33,331 nucleotides of DNA, taken from positions 1 to 33,331 of the forward strand of contig CANRKG010000017.1 of NCBI GenBank assembly GCA_947631155.1, written 5' to 3'. The stretch is from an uncultured Bacilli bacterium. GTDB taxonomy: Bacteria; Bacillota_I; Bacilli_A; RF39; UBA660. A program made the translations under genes and the position numbers. The notes beneath the pieces were generated by a model. The model made no database searches. It had not been told where the DNA came from and was given only the letters and a program-made list of their open reading frames with translations. Positions 1 through 8,272 of this stretch are shown piece after piece. Within the stretch, counting starts at the first letter, position 1; each line of letters starts with the position of its first letter.

Positions 1-101
1 GTCCTTGACTAAATTTGATGAAAGACTAAATTTCACTTCTTTATCTTTAAACGCAATTTACTTTTTCATTTAACATATTAATGATTTTTTGTCTAAATAT
101 A

Positions 102-130
102 TTGTTTTCTTTTTTAATATATGTTATTAT
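102..130 (+). promoter_or_regulatory. Promoter of the acidic coiled-coil protein gene
   Basis: TTGTTT at 102-107 and TATTAT at 125-130 are 17 bp apart, and TG stands one base before the -10 box (extended -10). The site lies 37 bp upstream of the chosen ATG at 168. Its presence inside the longer possible reading frame that begins at 81 argues that translation starts downstream of it. Confidence 0.55.
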
Positions 131-167
131 ATCTTATATAATAAGGGGCATAAAAGGTGGTGGTTAT

Positions 168-2234
168 ATGGAGATACTAGAGGGTATTGTGCAAGATGCT
201 GGTTATCAAGATGAACCTTGTACATACGGAAAAGTTGATGATAATACATTGTATTATTTTATTAAAGACTATAAATTAGCAAACGGAAATATAATTGCTA
301 CAACTAATTTAAAAGAAGCAATTGGACATGCTACATATACACAATTAGGAGTAATTAATCCTGAGGGAAAAGTTTTAATACCTTTTGAGAATAAAACGAT
401 AAAACCAATTAAAGACAATTTATTATTAGTAGAAAAAAATGTGCCTACTAAAGAATCTGTAGTTAATGCCCTTAAAAATAGATCGGATCCATTTATTGTG
501 CAAAGTCTTTCTGAAAGTGCAGCAACGATAAAAAAACAAATGAAAGATATAATGGGACTAAATGGAGATTTTATTTTTGATAATCAATTTTCTGAGTGTG
601 CAATATATACACTTGATGGAATAAATGTTGCTAATGACTATTTTAGTTTTATTGGAGAAAATAATGGTGATTACTATCTAGCTACTAATGTCGTTGGCGC
701 AACTATTATGAAATTTAACCCTAATCAGTTAGAAACACCAGCTACTGATGATTCTCAGAGTAGTCCAGAGTTAGCAGTAAATCCGCCAGAATCAGCGCCA
801 CAAACTCCACAAGCTACAGAGAATTTGGAAACACAATTGCCACCACAATCACAAACTATACCTGAAGAAAACAGTCAAAATAATGGTGAGACAATTCCAG
901 AAGATAATCAACAACCTAATATTGATATTCCAGTTCAAACGATGGCACCACAGGAGCAAGCAACAGAAACTTTACCTGAAGAGTCAACTCTTCCTCCAAA
1001 CACGGGAGAATCTTCTGAAACTTTACCTAATACTAATGTTAATAATGACCAAGAAATAACATTAAATATTGCTAATGATATTCCAAATGATAATAATACA
1101 CCTAATCCAGAAGGAGAAAATGTTTCTTCAAATAATGATGAATTAACACCGCCTCCAGAAACAGAAAATTTTGATACAACACCAAATAGTAATGATTTAA
1201 ATGATGATCCAGCTATACCTGAGGTTACAGCAGATACTGCTGATGAAACTGTATTAACCGATGAAAATATCGCAGAAAATGAAAGTAATGACCTTAATGT
1301 AGGCGAAAATAATTTATCTGATGAAGATAGTGATATTACTGTTGAAGATACAACAGATGATGATAATAATGACGATGGTGTTACCGACGACGATACAACA
1401 GACGATGATGATAGTGACGGTGATGTTACCGATGACGATACAACAGATGATGATGATAATGACGATGGTGTTACCGACGACGATACAACAGACGATGATG
1501 ATAATGACGGTGATGTTACCGATGACGATACAACAGATGCTGATGATAGTGACGGTGATGTTACTGATGACGATACAACAGATGATGGTAGTGCTAGTGA
1601 TACTCCAGAAGAAAATACACCAACTGCTGGTAATAATCAACTTGCTGAAGCAAATGAATTAGTTCAAAAGCCTTATAGTTTAACTGATGAAGATATAGCT
1701 ACTCCTACTATTAGAGATGCTACCAATATAATAACTAAATTACTAGAAGAAAATAGAAATTTAAGATTATTTACTGATAAACAATCTGGTGAAATAGAAG
1801 CCCTTAAATCGGAAATAGAAATCTTAAAAGCTGAAGATAGTTCAAGTAAACAGGAAATAGACTCTTTAAGGAGTGAGATGGAAAAATATAGAACTGAATC
1901 AATTCAATCAGCTAGAAAAATTACAAAGCTTGAGGGCGGCATCGAACATCTAATGGAAACTAACGAATCTCTTAGAAATCAAAATGAAGGTTTAAGAAAA
2001 CAAGTAGGCGGAATGAAAGCCTTAAGTGATGTTGTTGGAAAAGCTTCTAACTTCTTAGTAGAACCAGTTGATAAAAATGATATTCCTTATAAAAATACAA
2101 CTATAGATATTGATAGTTATTTAAATGGAAATTATACTAATAATTCTCCGGTTAATTCCACTTATAATGGCTTTAATTATTTAGGAGATTCTTCCGATTC
2201 TAGTATTCCAGAAAATTCTGGCGGAAGACTATAA
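168..2234 (+). CDS. Large acidic repeat and coiled-coil protein, WG-repeat-like N-terminus
   Basis: 688 aa, function unknown. The start is ATG 168, preceded by AAAGGTGGTGG; an upstream in-frame start at 81 would add a hydrophobic leader but lies upstream of the likely promoter. Residues about 1-190 form a folded-looking domain with a segment (GVINPEGKVLIPFE) that resembles a single WG repeat. Residues about 195-385 are rich in Pro, Glu, Thr and Asn. Residues about 389-474 are six imperfect 15-residue acidic repeats (VTDDDTTDDDDSDGD type), with DxDxDG patterns that could bind calcium. Residues about 520-620 form a heptad-like coiled coil, and the tail is Asn/Ser rich. No signal peptide or membrane helix is visible in the chosen product. 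Its low-complexity linkers resemble those of the membrane-anchored protein in the WXG100 locus at 23394, so a link to type VII secretion is possible but inferred. Confidence 0.75.
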   Translation: MEILEGIVQDAGYQDEPCTYGKVDDNTLYYFIKDYKLANGNIIATTNLKEAIGHATYTQLGVINPEGKVLIPFENKTIKPIKDNLLLVEKNVPTKESVVNALKNRSDPFIVQSLSESAATIKKQMKDIMGLNGDFIFDNQFSECAIYTLDGINVANDYFSFIGENNGDYYLATNVVGATIMKFNPNQLETPATDDSQSSPELAVNPPESAPQTPQATENLETQLPPQSQTIPEENSQNNGETIPEDNQQPNIDIPVQTMAPQEQATETLPEESTLPPNTGESSETLPNTNVNNDQEITLNIANDIPNDNNTPNPEGENVSSNNDELTPPPETENFDTTPNSNDLNDDPAIPEVTADTADETVLTDENIAENESNDLNVGENNLSDEDSDITVEDTTDDDNNDDGVTDDDTTDDDDSDGDVTDDDTTDDDDNDDGVTDDDTTDDDDNDGDVTDDDTTDADDSDGDVTDDDTTDDGSASDTPEENTPTAGNNQLAEANELVQKPYSLTDEDIATPTIRDATNIITKLLEENRNLRLFTDKQSGEIEALKSEIEILKAEDSSSKQEIDSLRSEMEKYRTESIQSARKITKLEGGIEHLMETNESLRNQNEGLRKQVGGMKALSDVVGKASNFLVEPVDKNDIPYKNTTIDIDSYLNGNYTNNSPVNSTYNGFNYLGDSSDSSIPENSGGRL
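1336..1590 (+). repeat. 45-bp tandem repeats encoding acidic 15-aa units
   Basis: About six imperfect 45-bp units (GTTACCGATGACGATACAAC and onward) lie in frame in the 688-aa gene. Alternating variants (GACGATGGT versus GACGGTGAT junctions) give a higher-order period of about 90 bp, suggesting recent duplication of pairs. Copy number is likely to vary between strains. Confidence 0.85.
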
Positions 2235-2256
2235 AAGAGAAAAATAAAGAAATTAG

Positions 2257-2284
2257 AAAAGAATACGTTTGTATTCTTTTATTT
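2257..2284 (+). terminator. Rho-independent terminator after the 688-aa gene
   Basis: AAAAGAATAC (2257-2266) pairs perfectly with GTATTCTTTT (2271-2280) around a GTTT loop, and the 3' side is T-rich. It lies 22 bp after the stop codon. Confidence 0.8.
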
Positions 2285-2286
2285 AC

Positions 2287-2315
2287 TTTAAAAAAATTTT
2301 AATTTGTGGTAGAAT
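2287..2315 (+). promoter_or_regulatory. Promoter of the suf operon (extended -10)
   Basis: TGGTAGAAT at 2307-2315 is an extended -10 box. The -35 region is poor (TTTAAA at 2287-2292, 17-bp spacing). No IscR-like or other operator is obvious in the roughly 65-bp leader. Confidence 0.5.
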
Positions 2316-2381
2316 ATTGGTGTTTTAAAAAGCAACAATATTTTTAGATAAAATAATATATAATTTGATAAAGGAGAGAGT

Positions 2382-3149
2382 ATGATGTTAGAAATAAAAA
2401 ATATAAAAGTTCAAACTAAAGATGCTAAGAAAAATATAATTAACAATCTTTCTCTATCGATTAATCCTGGTGAAATTCATGCTATTATGGGTCCTAATGG
2501 AGTAGGAAAATCTACTTTATCTAAAGTTATTATGGGAAGCAATAAATATAAATTATTAGAAGGAGACATTCTATTTCAAGGAAAATCAATAACTAATTTA
2601 AGTGTAGATGAAAGAGCTAAGAAAGGAATCTTTTTAGCGATGCAGGATCCTACCGTAGTTGAAGGAGTAACTAATAGTGAATTTATTAAAACAGCTATTC
2701 AAGAAACAACAGGTCAAAGAATTAATTATTTTGACTTTATTAAGGAGCTTGAAGAATGTATAAATAAGATAGAATTTAAAGAAGATATGTTACATAGATC
2801 CTTAAATCAAGGTTTTTCTGGTGGAGAAAAAAAGAAAAATGAAATTCTTCAATTAAAAATGTTAAAACCTAAATTTATTATTCTGGATGAGATAGACTCT
2901 GGCTTAGATGTAGATAGTTTAAAGATAGTTTGTGATAATATTAATGATTATTTAAATGAAAATAAAGACACTTCGGTATTAATAATTACACATTATCCAA
3001 GAATTTTAGATTATTTAAAACCAGATTATGTTCATATAATGAAAGAAGGAACAATTCAAAAAACAGGAAATATTTCTTTAGCAAAATTAACAGAAAAAAT
3101 TGGTTATAATAGTATAAATGAAGTAAGTGAGTGTAATAATGATGAATAA
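2382..3149 (+). CDS. sufC: Fe-S cluster assembly ATPase SufC
   Basis: 255 aa, the usual SufC length. It is an ABC-type ATPase that works with SufB and SufD in the cytoplasmic scaffold complex that builds iron-sulphur clusters. Visible motifs are Walker A GPNGVGKST (residues 37-45), the SufC-type signature SGGEKKKNE (146-154), Walker B FIILDE (165-170) with following DSGLD, and an H-loop ITHYP. The start is ATG 2382, or 2385, behind AAAGGAGAG. It is the first gene of the operon and its end overlaps the start of the sufD-like gene. Confidence 0.96.
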   Translation: MMLEIKNIKVQTKDAKKNIINNLSLSINPGEIHAIMGPNGVGKSTLSKVIMGSNKYKLLEGDILFQGKSITNLSVDERAKKGIFLAMQDPTVVEGVTNSEFIKTAIQETTGQRINYFDFIKELEECINKIEFKEDMLHRSLNQGFSGGEKKKNEILQLKMLKPKFIILDEIDSGLDVDSLKIVCDNINDYLNENKDTSVLIITHYPRILDYLKPDYVHIMKEGTIQKTGNISLAKLTEKIGYNSINEVSECNNDE

Positions 3150-3774
3150 AATAAAAGAGAAAGAAAATAATATACTTACTTTATCGAATAATGAAACCAA
3201 AGAAATATATCTATTTACTGATAAAAAAGTAGTTAAAACAATTGACTTAAGTACAAATAGTCATCTGATTTTATACCACTATCATGTTAATAAAGATGCA
3301 GAAATAGAGATAAATTTAAATGGTGAACAAGCAGAAATTGAATATCATTTTAGTATGATTAATTATGATAATAATACCTTAAAGATGAAAATTAATCACA
3401 ACTATAAAAATACGATAAGTAATGTATATAATCATGGTGTTAATGTCGAAAATCAATCATTATCATTTAAAATAGTAGGTAAAGTTCCTAAAGATAAAAG
3501 TGGATGTATATGTAATCAAGAAAATCAAATAATTAATATAGCTGATGGGAAAAGTAGTATTTCACCAAGTTTGTTAATTGATAACTATGATGTTTCTTCT
3601 TCCCATTCTGCTTATATTGGCAAATTTAAAGATGATATTTTATTTTATCTAATGAGTAGGGGGATCTCATTGGATAAGTCCATAGAACTATTAATAAAAG
3701 GTCTATTATTAAATCAAGGTTCTATGGATAAAGATGAAGTCATCAAGATGCAAAAAGAAATTGAAAATATATAA
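3139..3774 (+). CDS. sufD: Short SufD-like Fe-S assembly protein
   Basis: 211 aa, about half the usual length of SufD (roughly 400 or more). The C-terminal part is diagnostic: SSSHSAYIGKFKDDILFYLMSRGIS matches in pattern the SufB/SufD SHGA...LFYLxSRG segment, and the His (SSSHSA) corresponds to the SufD histidine implicated in cluster assembly at the SufB-SufD interface. The N-terminal region of normal SufD is missing, so this looks like a minimal beta-helix core. It overlaps the end of sufC by 11 bp, which implies translational coupling; ATG 3142 is an equally possible start. It presumably forms the SufBCD scaffold with the neighbouring products. Confidence 0.85.
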   Translation: MMNKIKEKENNILTLSNNETKEIYLFTDKKVVKTIDLSTNSHLILYHYHVNKDAEIEINLNGEQAEIEYHFSMINYDNNTLKMKINHNYKNTISNVYNHGVNVENQSLSFKIVGKVPKDKSGCICNQENQIINIADGKSSISPSLLIDNYDVSSSHSAYIGKFKDDILFYLMSRGISLDKSIELLIKGLLLNQGSMDKDEVIKMQKEIENI

Positions 3775-3786
3775 GAGGTGAAGAGT

Positions 3787-4989
3787 ATGAATAGAGAAGA
3801 TTTTCCTATTCTAAGTCAAAAACAAGACATGATATATTTAGATAATAGTGCAACTACTTTAAAACCTAAATGTGTAATAGATAAAATGGTCGATTATTAT
3901 ACTAAATATACGTCTAATATACATAGAGGAGATTATGATAATGCAATTAAAACAAATTCTGAGTATGATAAAGTTCGCGATTTAGTCAAAGATTTTATTC
4001 ATGCAGAAGATAGTAGAGAAATTGTTTATACATCAGGAGCAACAGAAGCTCTTAATATGATAATTTTTGGCTTTTTTAAAAATATATTAAAAGAAGATGA
4101 TGAGGTTTTAATTACTAAAGCAGAACATGCCTCAAATATTTTGCCTTGGTTAGTTTTACAAAAAGAAAAAGGTATTAAAGTAAGGTATATACCTTTAGAT
4201 GAAAATTATGAAATTACTACTCAAAATTTCTTAAATAGTATTACTCCTAAAACCAAAGTTGTTTCTCTAGCCCATGTTTCTAATGTTATTGGTGATATTA
4301 GAGATATTGAATCTATAGGAAATATTTGTAAAGAAAAAAATATATATTTTGTGGTTGATGCAGCTCAAAGTGCATCGCATGTTCCAATTGATGTTCAAAA
4401 AGCTAATGTCTCTTTTTTAGCCTTTTCAGCTCACAAGATGACAGGACCTACAGGAGTAGGAATTCTTTATGGAAAGAAAGAACTATTGGATAAGATGCAA
4501 CCTCTAAAATATGGTGGAGGAATGAATCAAAATTTTGAAAGCGATGGACAATATATTTTAAAAGAATCACCGATAAAATTTGAAGCTGGTACACCACCAA
4601 TCGCAGAAGTTATTGGTCTAGGGGAGGCCATCCGTTATATAACTTCGATAGGTGTAGACAAGATTCATGAACATGAGTATCAACTTAAAAAATATTTGGT
4701 TGAAAATTTAGAAAAAATTCCAAATATAGTTTTATATAACAAAAATAGTCATAGTGGAATTGTTGCTTTTAATATTAGAGGTGTTTTTAGCCAAGATGCT
4801 TCAGTATACTTAAACCATTATAATATTTCAATAAGAGCAGGAAATCATTGTGCTAAAGTATTAAAAGATGATTTAAATATTAAGAATACTTGTAGAATTA
4901 GTATATATTTATATAATACTAAAGAAGAAATTGATAAAGTTATAGAAGTATTAAAAAATAGTGAAGATATTTTTAAAGTGGTGATATAA
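3787..4989 (+). CDS. sufS: Cysteine desulfurase SufS
   Basis: 400 aa, full length. It is a PLP-dependent group II cysteine desulfurase that takes sulphur from L-cysteine and hands it to SufU. The PLP lysine is K217 in FSAHKMTGPTG, and the catalytic persulphide cysteine is C355 in RAGNHCA, equivalent to the family RxGHHCA motif. DAAQSASH (191-198) is the PLP-binding aspartate segment. The start is ATG 3787 behind AAGAGGTG, preferred over the GTG at 3778 which lies inside the ribosome-binding site. It sits 12 bp after the sufD-like gene. Confidence 0.96.
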   Translation: MNREDFPILSQKQDMIYLDNSATTLKPKCVIDKMVDYYTKYTSNIHRGDYDNAIKTNSEYDKVRDLVKDFIHAEDSREIVYTSGATEALNMIIFGFFKNILKEDDEVLITKAEHASNILPWLVLQKEKGIKVRYIPLDENYEITTQNFLNSITPKTKVVSLAHVSNVIGDIRDIESIGNICKEKNIYFVVDAAQSASHVPIDVQKANVSFLAFSAHKMTGPTGVGILYGKKELLDKMQPLKYGGGMNQNFESDGQYILKESPIKFEAGTPPIAEVIGLGEAIRYITSIGVDKIHEHEYQLKKYLVENLEKIPNIVLYNKNSHSGIVAFNIRGVFSQDASVYLNHYNISIRAGNHCAKVLKDDLNIKNTCRISIYLYNTKEEIDKVIEVLKNSEDIFKVVI

Positions 4990-4991
4990 TA

Positions 4992-5435
4992 ATGGATAAA
5001 AATATAAGAAGAGAAATTATTTTAGATAATTATCAAAACCCTGTTAATAGAGGATTAACAGATGATAAAGATTACATTTATCAAAATACTAATAGTGATT
5101 CTTGTATAGATAATATTGATATGCAGTTAAAAGAAGAAGATGGAATTATTAAAGATATTGTTTTTGATGGAGAAGCTTGTGCTATTTGTACTTCAGCTAC
5201 GAGTATTTTAATTAAAACATTAATTGGAAAGACATTAGAAGAAGCTAAAGCAATTATAAATAATTATAAAAATATGATAAATGAAAAAAAATATGATGAA
5301 AAGTTATTAGGTGAGTTAATAGTGTACGATGAAATATATATGCAGCCAAACAGAAAAATGTGTGCTTTACTACCTAGTAATGCTATAGAAAAAATATTGG
5401 AGTTGATTGATAATGCCACAGATAAAAACAGATAA
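4992..5435 (+). CDS. sufU: Zinc-dependent sulfurtransferase SufU
   Basis: 147 aa. SufU accepts persulphide sulphur from SufS and passes it to the SufBCD scaffold in Gram-positive bacteria. The zinc ligand pattern is present: C38 and D40 (SCID), C63 (GEACAIC) and C124 (RKMCALLP). It follows sufS by 2 bp and overlaps the next gene by 23 bp. There is no sufA or other A-type carrier in the operon. Confidence 0.93.
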   Translation: MDKNIRREIILDNYQNPVNRGLTDDKDYIYQNTNSDSCIDNIDMQLKEEDGIIKDIVFDGEACAICTSATSILIKTLIGKTLEEAKAIINNYKNMINEKKYDEKLLGELIVYDEIYMQPNRKMCALLPSNAIEKILELIDNATDKNR

Positions 5436-5937
5436 TATAAAATTAATTGATTTGAGATTTTATGATAAAAATTTAGGAGTAGAAGTAGATGATAATATGC
5501 CAAAGGCTATCGCTTATTATAATAGTGATGAAAAAAGATATTACAATGTTATAGAGCCATATGAATCATATCCAGCCTTTAAGCGTATTCCTTATTCAAA
5601 TACAATGACTTCAGGTATAGAATATGGTTCTAAATTATATGTTGAAGATCCAAATCAAATTGATGATTTAGGAATTTGTGCTATAGAATGTAATGATGAA
5701 CTAATAAAAGATTTAAAAGCTAATCCATCTATAGAAATGAATGATATAGAAAAATTCATTCTTAGTTCAGATATGTATTTTAAAGATAAAGCTAGTATTG
5801 CAGTAAAAAAACTTGAACAGCGCCGTAATCGAAGAAAATTATTTAGAATTATTAACAATGACAGAGAAAAAAATGATGCTTATGCACTTAAATTATTTTA
5901 TATTAATTCACAAATTGCTAAGATAAAACAAAAATAA
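5413..5937 (+). CDS. Unknown protein encoded inside the suf operon
   Basis: 174 aa; I recognise no family. The start is ATG 5413 with GGAG at 5399-5402 inside the sufU coding sequence, and the frame overlaps sufU by 23 bp, a sign of translational coupling. It looks soluble and mixed alpha/beta: an N-terminal half rich in Tyr, Asp and Pro with strand-like segments, then a helical basic segment near residues 135-150 (KLEQRRNRRKLFRI). There is no CxxC motif, signal peptide or membrane segment. Placement between sufU and sufB, where sufSUB are normally adjacent, suggests a role linked to cluster assembly, but this is inference from context only. Confidence 0.75.
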   Translation: MPQIKTDNIKLIDLRFYDKNLGVEVDDNMPKAIAYYNSDEKRYYNVIEPYESYPAFKRIPYSNTMTSGIEYGSKLYVEDPNQIDDLGICAIECNDELIKDLKANPSIEMNDIEKFILSSDMYFKDKASIAVKKLEQRRNRRKLFRIINNDREKNDAYALKLFYINSQIAKIKQK

Positions 5938-5951
5938 AAGTTGGTGATAAT

Positions 5952-7265
5952 ATGGAAATAGTAGGACTTACTAAGGAAAATGTAGAAAGTATCTCATCTA
6001 TTAAAGAAGAAAGTCAATGGATTAAAGATTTTAGATTAAAGGGATATGAATCATTTGAAAAACAAGATATGCCTAGTTTTGGTCCTGATATAGATATTAA
6101 TTTTGATGATATTATTTATTATAAATCTAATATAGCTGATAAAAAAATAGAAAATGATTGGAATAATGTCTTGAAACCTGTAGTAGCGGAACTAAATGAG
6201 TTAGGTGTTATTGAAAGTGAAAAACATTTAGATGGAATTGGTGTTCAATATGAAAGTGAAGTTATCTACCATAATATGATTGAAGAGTTACAAAAGAAAA
6301 ATGTTATTTTTACTTCCATTGAAGTAGCTATAAAAAAATATCCAGAACTTGTTAAAAAATATTTTGGGAAAATTGTAAAGACAGATGAAAATAAATTTAC
6401 AGCTTTAAATAGTGCTGTTTTTAGTGGGGGAAGTTTTATTTATATACCTAAGAACACTAGCTTAGATAGACCTCTACAAAGTTATTTTAGAATTAATAGT
6501 AAAAATATGGGTCAATTTGAACGAACCTTAATCATTGTAGATGATAATTCATCACTACACTATGTTGAAGGGTGTACAGCTCCAACTTATAGTGAATCTT
6601 CTTTACATGCTGCAGTCGTTGAAATTTATGTAGGTAAAAATAGTAAATGTCGTTATTCTACTATCCAAAACTGGGCTACGAATGTTTATAACTTAGTTAC
6701 CAAAAGGGCTTTAGTAGAAGAAAATGGAACTATGGAATGGATTGATGGAAATATTGGTTCAAAGGTAACAATGAAATATCCTTGTTGTATTTTAAAAGGG
6801 GATAATTCTTCAGGTGTATGTATTACGATAAGTGTTGCTAAGAAAAATCAACAACAAGATAGTGGCGCTAAAATGATTCATTTGGGAAAAAATACAAAAA
6901 GTAATATTATTTCTAAAAGTATAGCTCAAGAAGGTGGAAATGCTACTTATCGAGGTAAAGTTGAAATTAAAGGTCAAGCTTTAAATAGCGAATCGATTGT
7001 TAAATGTGATTCTCTAATTTTGGATGCAAAATCTAAGAGTGATACAATACCTACCAATATTTGTAATAATACATTAAGTAATATTGAACACGAAGCAACA
7101 GTTTCTAAAATAAGTGAAGAAACATTATTTTATTTAATGAGTAGGGGAATAAGTGAAGCAAAAGCAACAGAATTAATTATTTTAGGTTTTATAGATCGTT
7201 TTCGTGAAGAATTACCAATGGAATATGCAGTAGAACTAAACCAACTTTTAAAAAGAAATCTTTAA
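5952..7265 (+). CDS. sufB: Fe-S cluster scaffold protein SufB
   Basis: 437 aa, close to the usual length of about 465. It is the core scaffold on which SufBCD assembles clusters. Family segments are clear: CTAPTYSESSLHAAVVEIYV, NWATNVYNLVTKRA, MEWIDGNIGSK, and the C-terminal LFYLMSRGIS followed by ELPMEYAVELNQL. The functional cysteine is C352 (IVKCDSL) and the conserved Glu lies in IEHEATVS. The start is ATG 5952 behind TTGGTGAT. It is the last gene of the operon and is followed by a terminator. Confidence 0.96.
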   Translation: MEIVGLTKENVESISSIKEESQWIKDFRLKGYESFEKQDMPSFGPDIDINFDDIIYYKSNIADKKIENDWNNVLKPVVAELNELGVIESEKHLDGIGVQYESEVIYHNMIEELQKKNVIFTSIEVAIKKYPELVKKYFGKIVKTDENKFTALNSAVFSGGSFIYIPKNTSLDRPLQSYFRINSKNMGQFERTLIIVDDNSSLHYVEGCTAPTYSESSLHAAVVEIYVGKNSKCRYSTIQNWATNVYNLVTKRALVEENGTMEWIDGNIGSKVTMKYPCCILKGDNSSGVCITISVAKKNQQQDSGAKMIHLGKNTKSNIISKSIAQEGGNATYRGKVEIKGQALNSESIVKCDSLILDAKSKSDTIPTNICNNTLSNIEHEATVSKISEETLFYLMSRGISEAKATELIILGFIDRFREELPMEYAVELNQLLKRNL

Positions 7266-7304
7266 AGTATTAATTTTAAAAAATGTATAAATTATTTAAA
7301 GTAG

Positions 7305-7338
7305 AAAATAAAATTTGTTTAAATGAATTTTATTTTTT
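7305..7338 (+). terminator. Terminator of the suf operon
   Basis: AAAATAAAATT (7305-7315) pairs with AATTTTATTTT (7326-7336) around a 10-base loop and runs into T8. It is AU-only and so modest in strength. Confidence 0.65.
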
Positions 7339-7375
7339 TTGCCTAAATGGGCTTTTATTATAGCAAAAAGGCAAT

Positions 7376-7404
7376 TTGCGAAGATTTTATAGTATGTGTA
7401 TGAT
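7376..7404 (+). promoter_or_regulatory. Promoter of ssb
   Basis: TTGCGA at 7376-7381 and TATGAT at 7399-7404 with 17-bp spacing, 21 bp before the ssb start codon. This places the ssb mRNA leader at only about 15 bases. Confidence 0.5.
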
Positions 7405-7425
7405 ACGTTTCAGAAAGGAGGGATT

Positions 7426-7770
7426 ATGCTCAATCAAGTTGTATTAGTAGGAAGATTAACCCGTGAAGTTCAAATTAATAAAGCAGAAACAGGAAAAAAA
7501 CTAGCTAGTATTACTTTGGCTGTTCCTAGAAGTTTTAAAAACATGGATGGTTTGTATGATACAGATTTCATCGACTGTATTCTTTGGGATAATGTTGCAA
7601 CAAATACTTCAGAATATTGTCACAAGGGAGATATTTTAGGAATTAAGGGAAGAATCCAATCAAGAGTTGTAGAAAAAGATAATACAAAACAAAACATTTT
7701 AGAAGTTATAGCCGAAAAAGTAACCTTTTTAACCTCAAATAGCGACAAAGAAACAAAAAACAAAAAGTAA
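7426..7770 (+). CDS. ssb: Single-stranded DNA-binding protein, short form
   Basis: 114 aa. An OB-fold SSB typical of bacteria: MLNQVVLVGRLTREVQI at the start, DFIDCILWDNVA in the middle and GRIQSRVVE near the end of the fold. The start is ATG 7426 behind AAAGGAGGG; an upstream in-frame ATG at 7396 lies within the promoter. The protein stops just after the OB fold with a basic tail (KETKNKK) and lacks the Gly/Asn-rich linker and acidic DDDIPF-type tip that recruits partner proteins. It may therefore be a second, SsbB-like SSB rather than the replication SSB. Confidence 0.9.
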   Translation: MLNQVVLVGRLTREVQINKAETGKKLASITLAVPRSFKNMDGLYDTDFIDCILWDNVATNTSEYCHKGDILGIKGRIQSRVVEKDNTKQNILEVIAEKVTFLTSNSDKETKNKK

Positions 7771-7855
7771 AGTTTATTTTTAGTTAACTTTAACCATTTT
7801 ATCTTTTGGAATATTTATAATGAAAATGAAGAAGATAATTATATGAGGTGAGATT

Positions 7856-8209
7856 ATGCTTCTTGGAAAAAGGATTAAATCTTTAAGAAAAGAAAAACAT
7901 TTAACTCAACAAGAGTTAGGTGATTTAATTAATGTTACAAAAGTTAGTATTTGTTGCTATGAAAATGGAACCAGAGTCCCAACACTTGAAACTTTATTAG
8001 CTCTTGGCAAAGTTTTTAAAGTGGATATTAATTATTTCTTAGGAAATGATTATGAAATTGTAGCCGATAACGATCAAAAATATTCCATTTCTGTAGCAAA
8101 AGAAGAATTAGAGTTTATTCAAGAAATTAGGAAATATAATAGTCTTTATAGTAAAGTTATAGAAAATCCCAAAAGATGTGTTGAATTAATGGATATGAAA
8201 ATGAGATAA
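7856..8209 (+). CDS. XRE-family transcriptional regulator
   Basis: 117 aa. The N-terminal helix-turn-helix of the Cro/C1 type spans residues about 1-62: GKRIKSLRKEKHLTQQELG, then the recognition segment VTKVSICCYENGTRVP and LETLLALGKVFKVDINYFLG. The C-terminal 50 residues are helical and may mediate dimerisation or ligand sensing. The start is ATG 7856 behind TGAGGTGAG, and a TATAAT at 7816-7821 is a possible -10. It is monocistronic and its targets are unknown. It follows ssb by 85 bp without a clear terminator. Confidence 0.88.
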   Translation: MLLGKRIKSLRKEKHLTQQELGDLINVTKVSICCYENGTRVPTLETLLALGKVFKVDINYFLGNDYEIVADNDQKYSISVAKEELEFIQEIRKYNSLYSKVIENPKRCVELMDMKMR

Positions 8210-8240
8210 ACTAATTTTTAATAGTTTTCTCTTTTTTTTA

Positions 8241-8249
8241 TGCTATAAT
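8241..8249 (+). promoter_or_regulatory. Extended -10 promoter of the GNAT gene
   Basis: TGCTATAAT, a perfect extended -10, lies 24 bp before the GNAT start codon. No good -35 is visible; the upstream region is a T-run. Confidence 0.55.
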
Positions 8250-8272
8250 TGTCATAAGATAGGTGAGAAAAA

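Noticed and set aside
81-167. Hydrophobic N-terminal extension of the first gene as a signal peptide
   Set aside because: A TTGTTT-17-TATTAT promoter lies inside it and a strong AAAGGTGGTGG precedes ATG 168, so translation should begin at 168.
1314-1662. Open frames on both strands across the acidic repeat region (108 and 113 codons)
   Set aside because: They mirror the 45-bp repeats of the real gene, are low complexity, and lack ribosome-binding sites.
2316-2381. Riboswitch or IscR-type operator in the suf leader
   Set aside because: The leader is short, A/T-rich and shows no recognisable conserved fold or palindrome.
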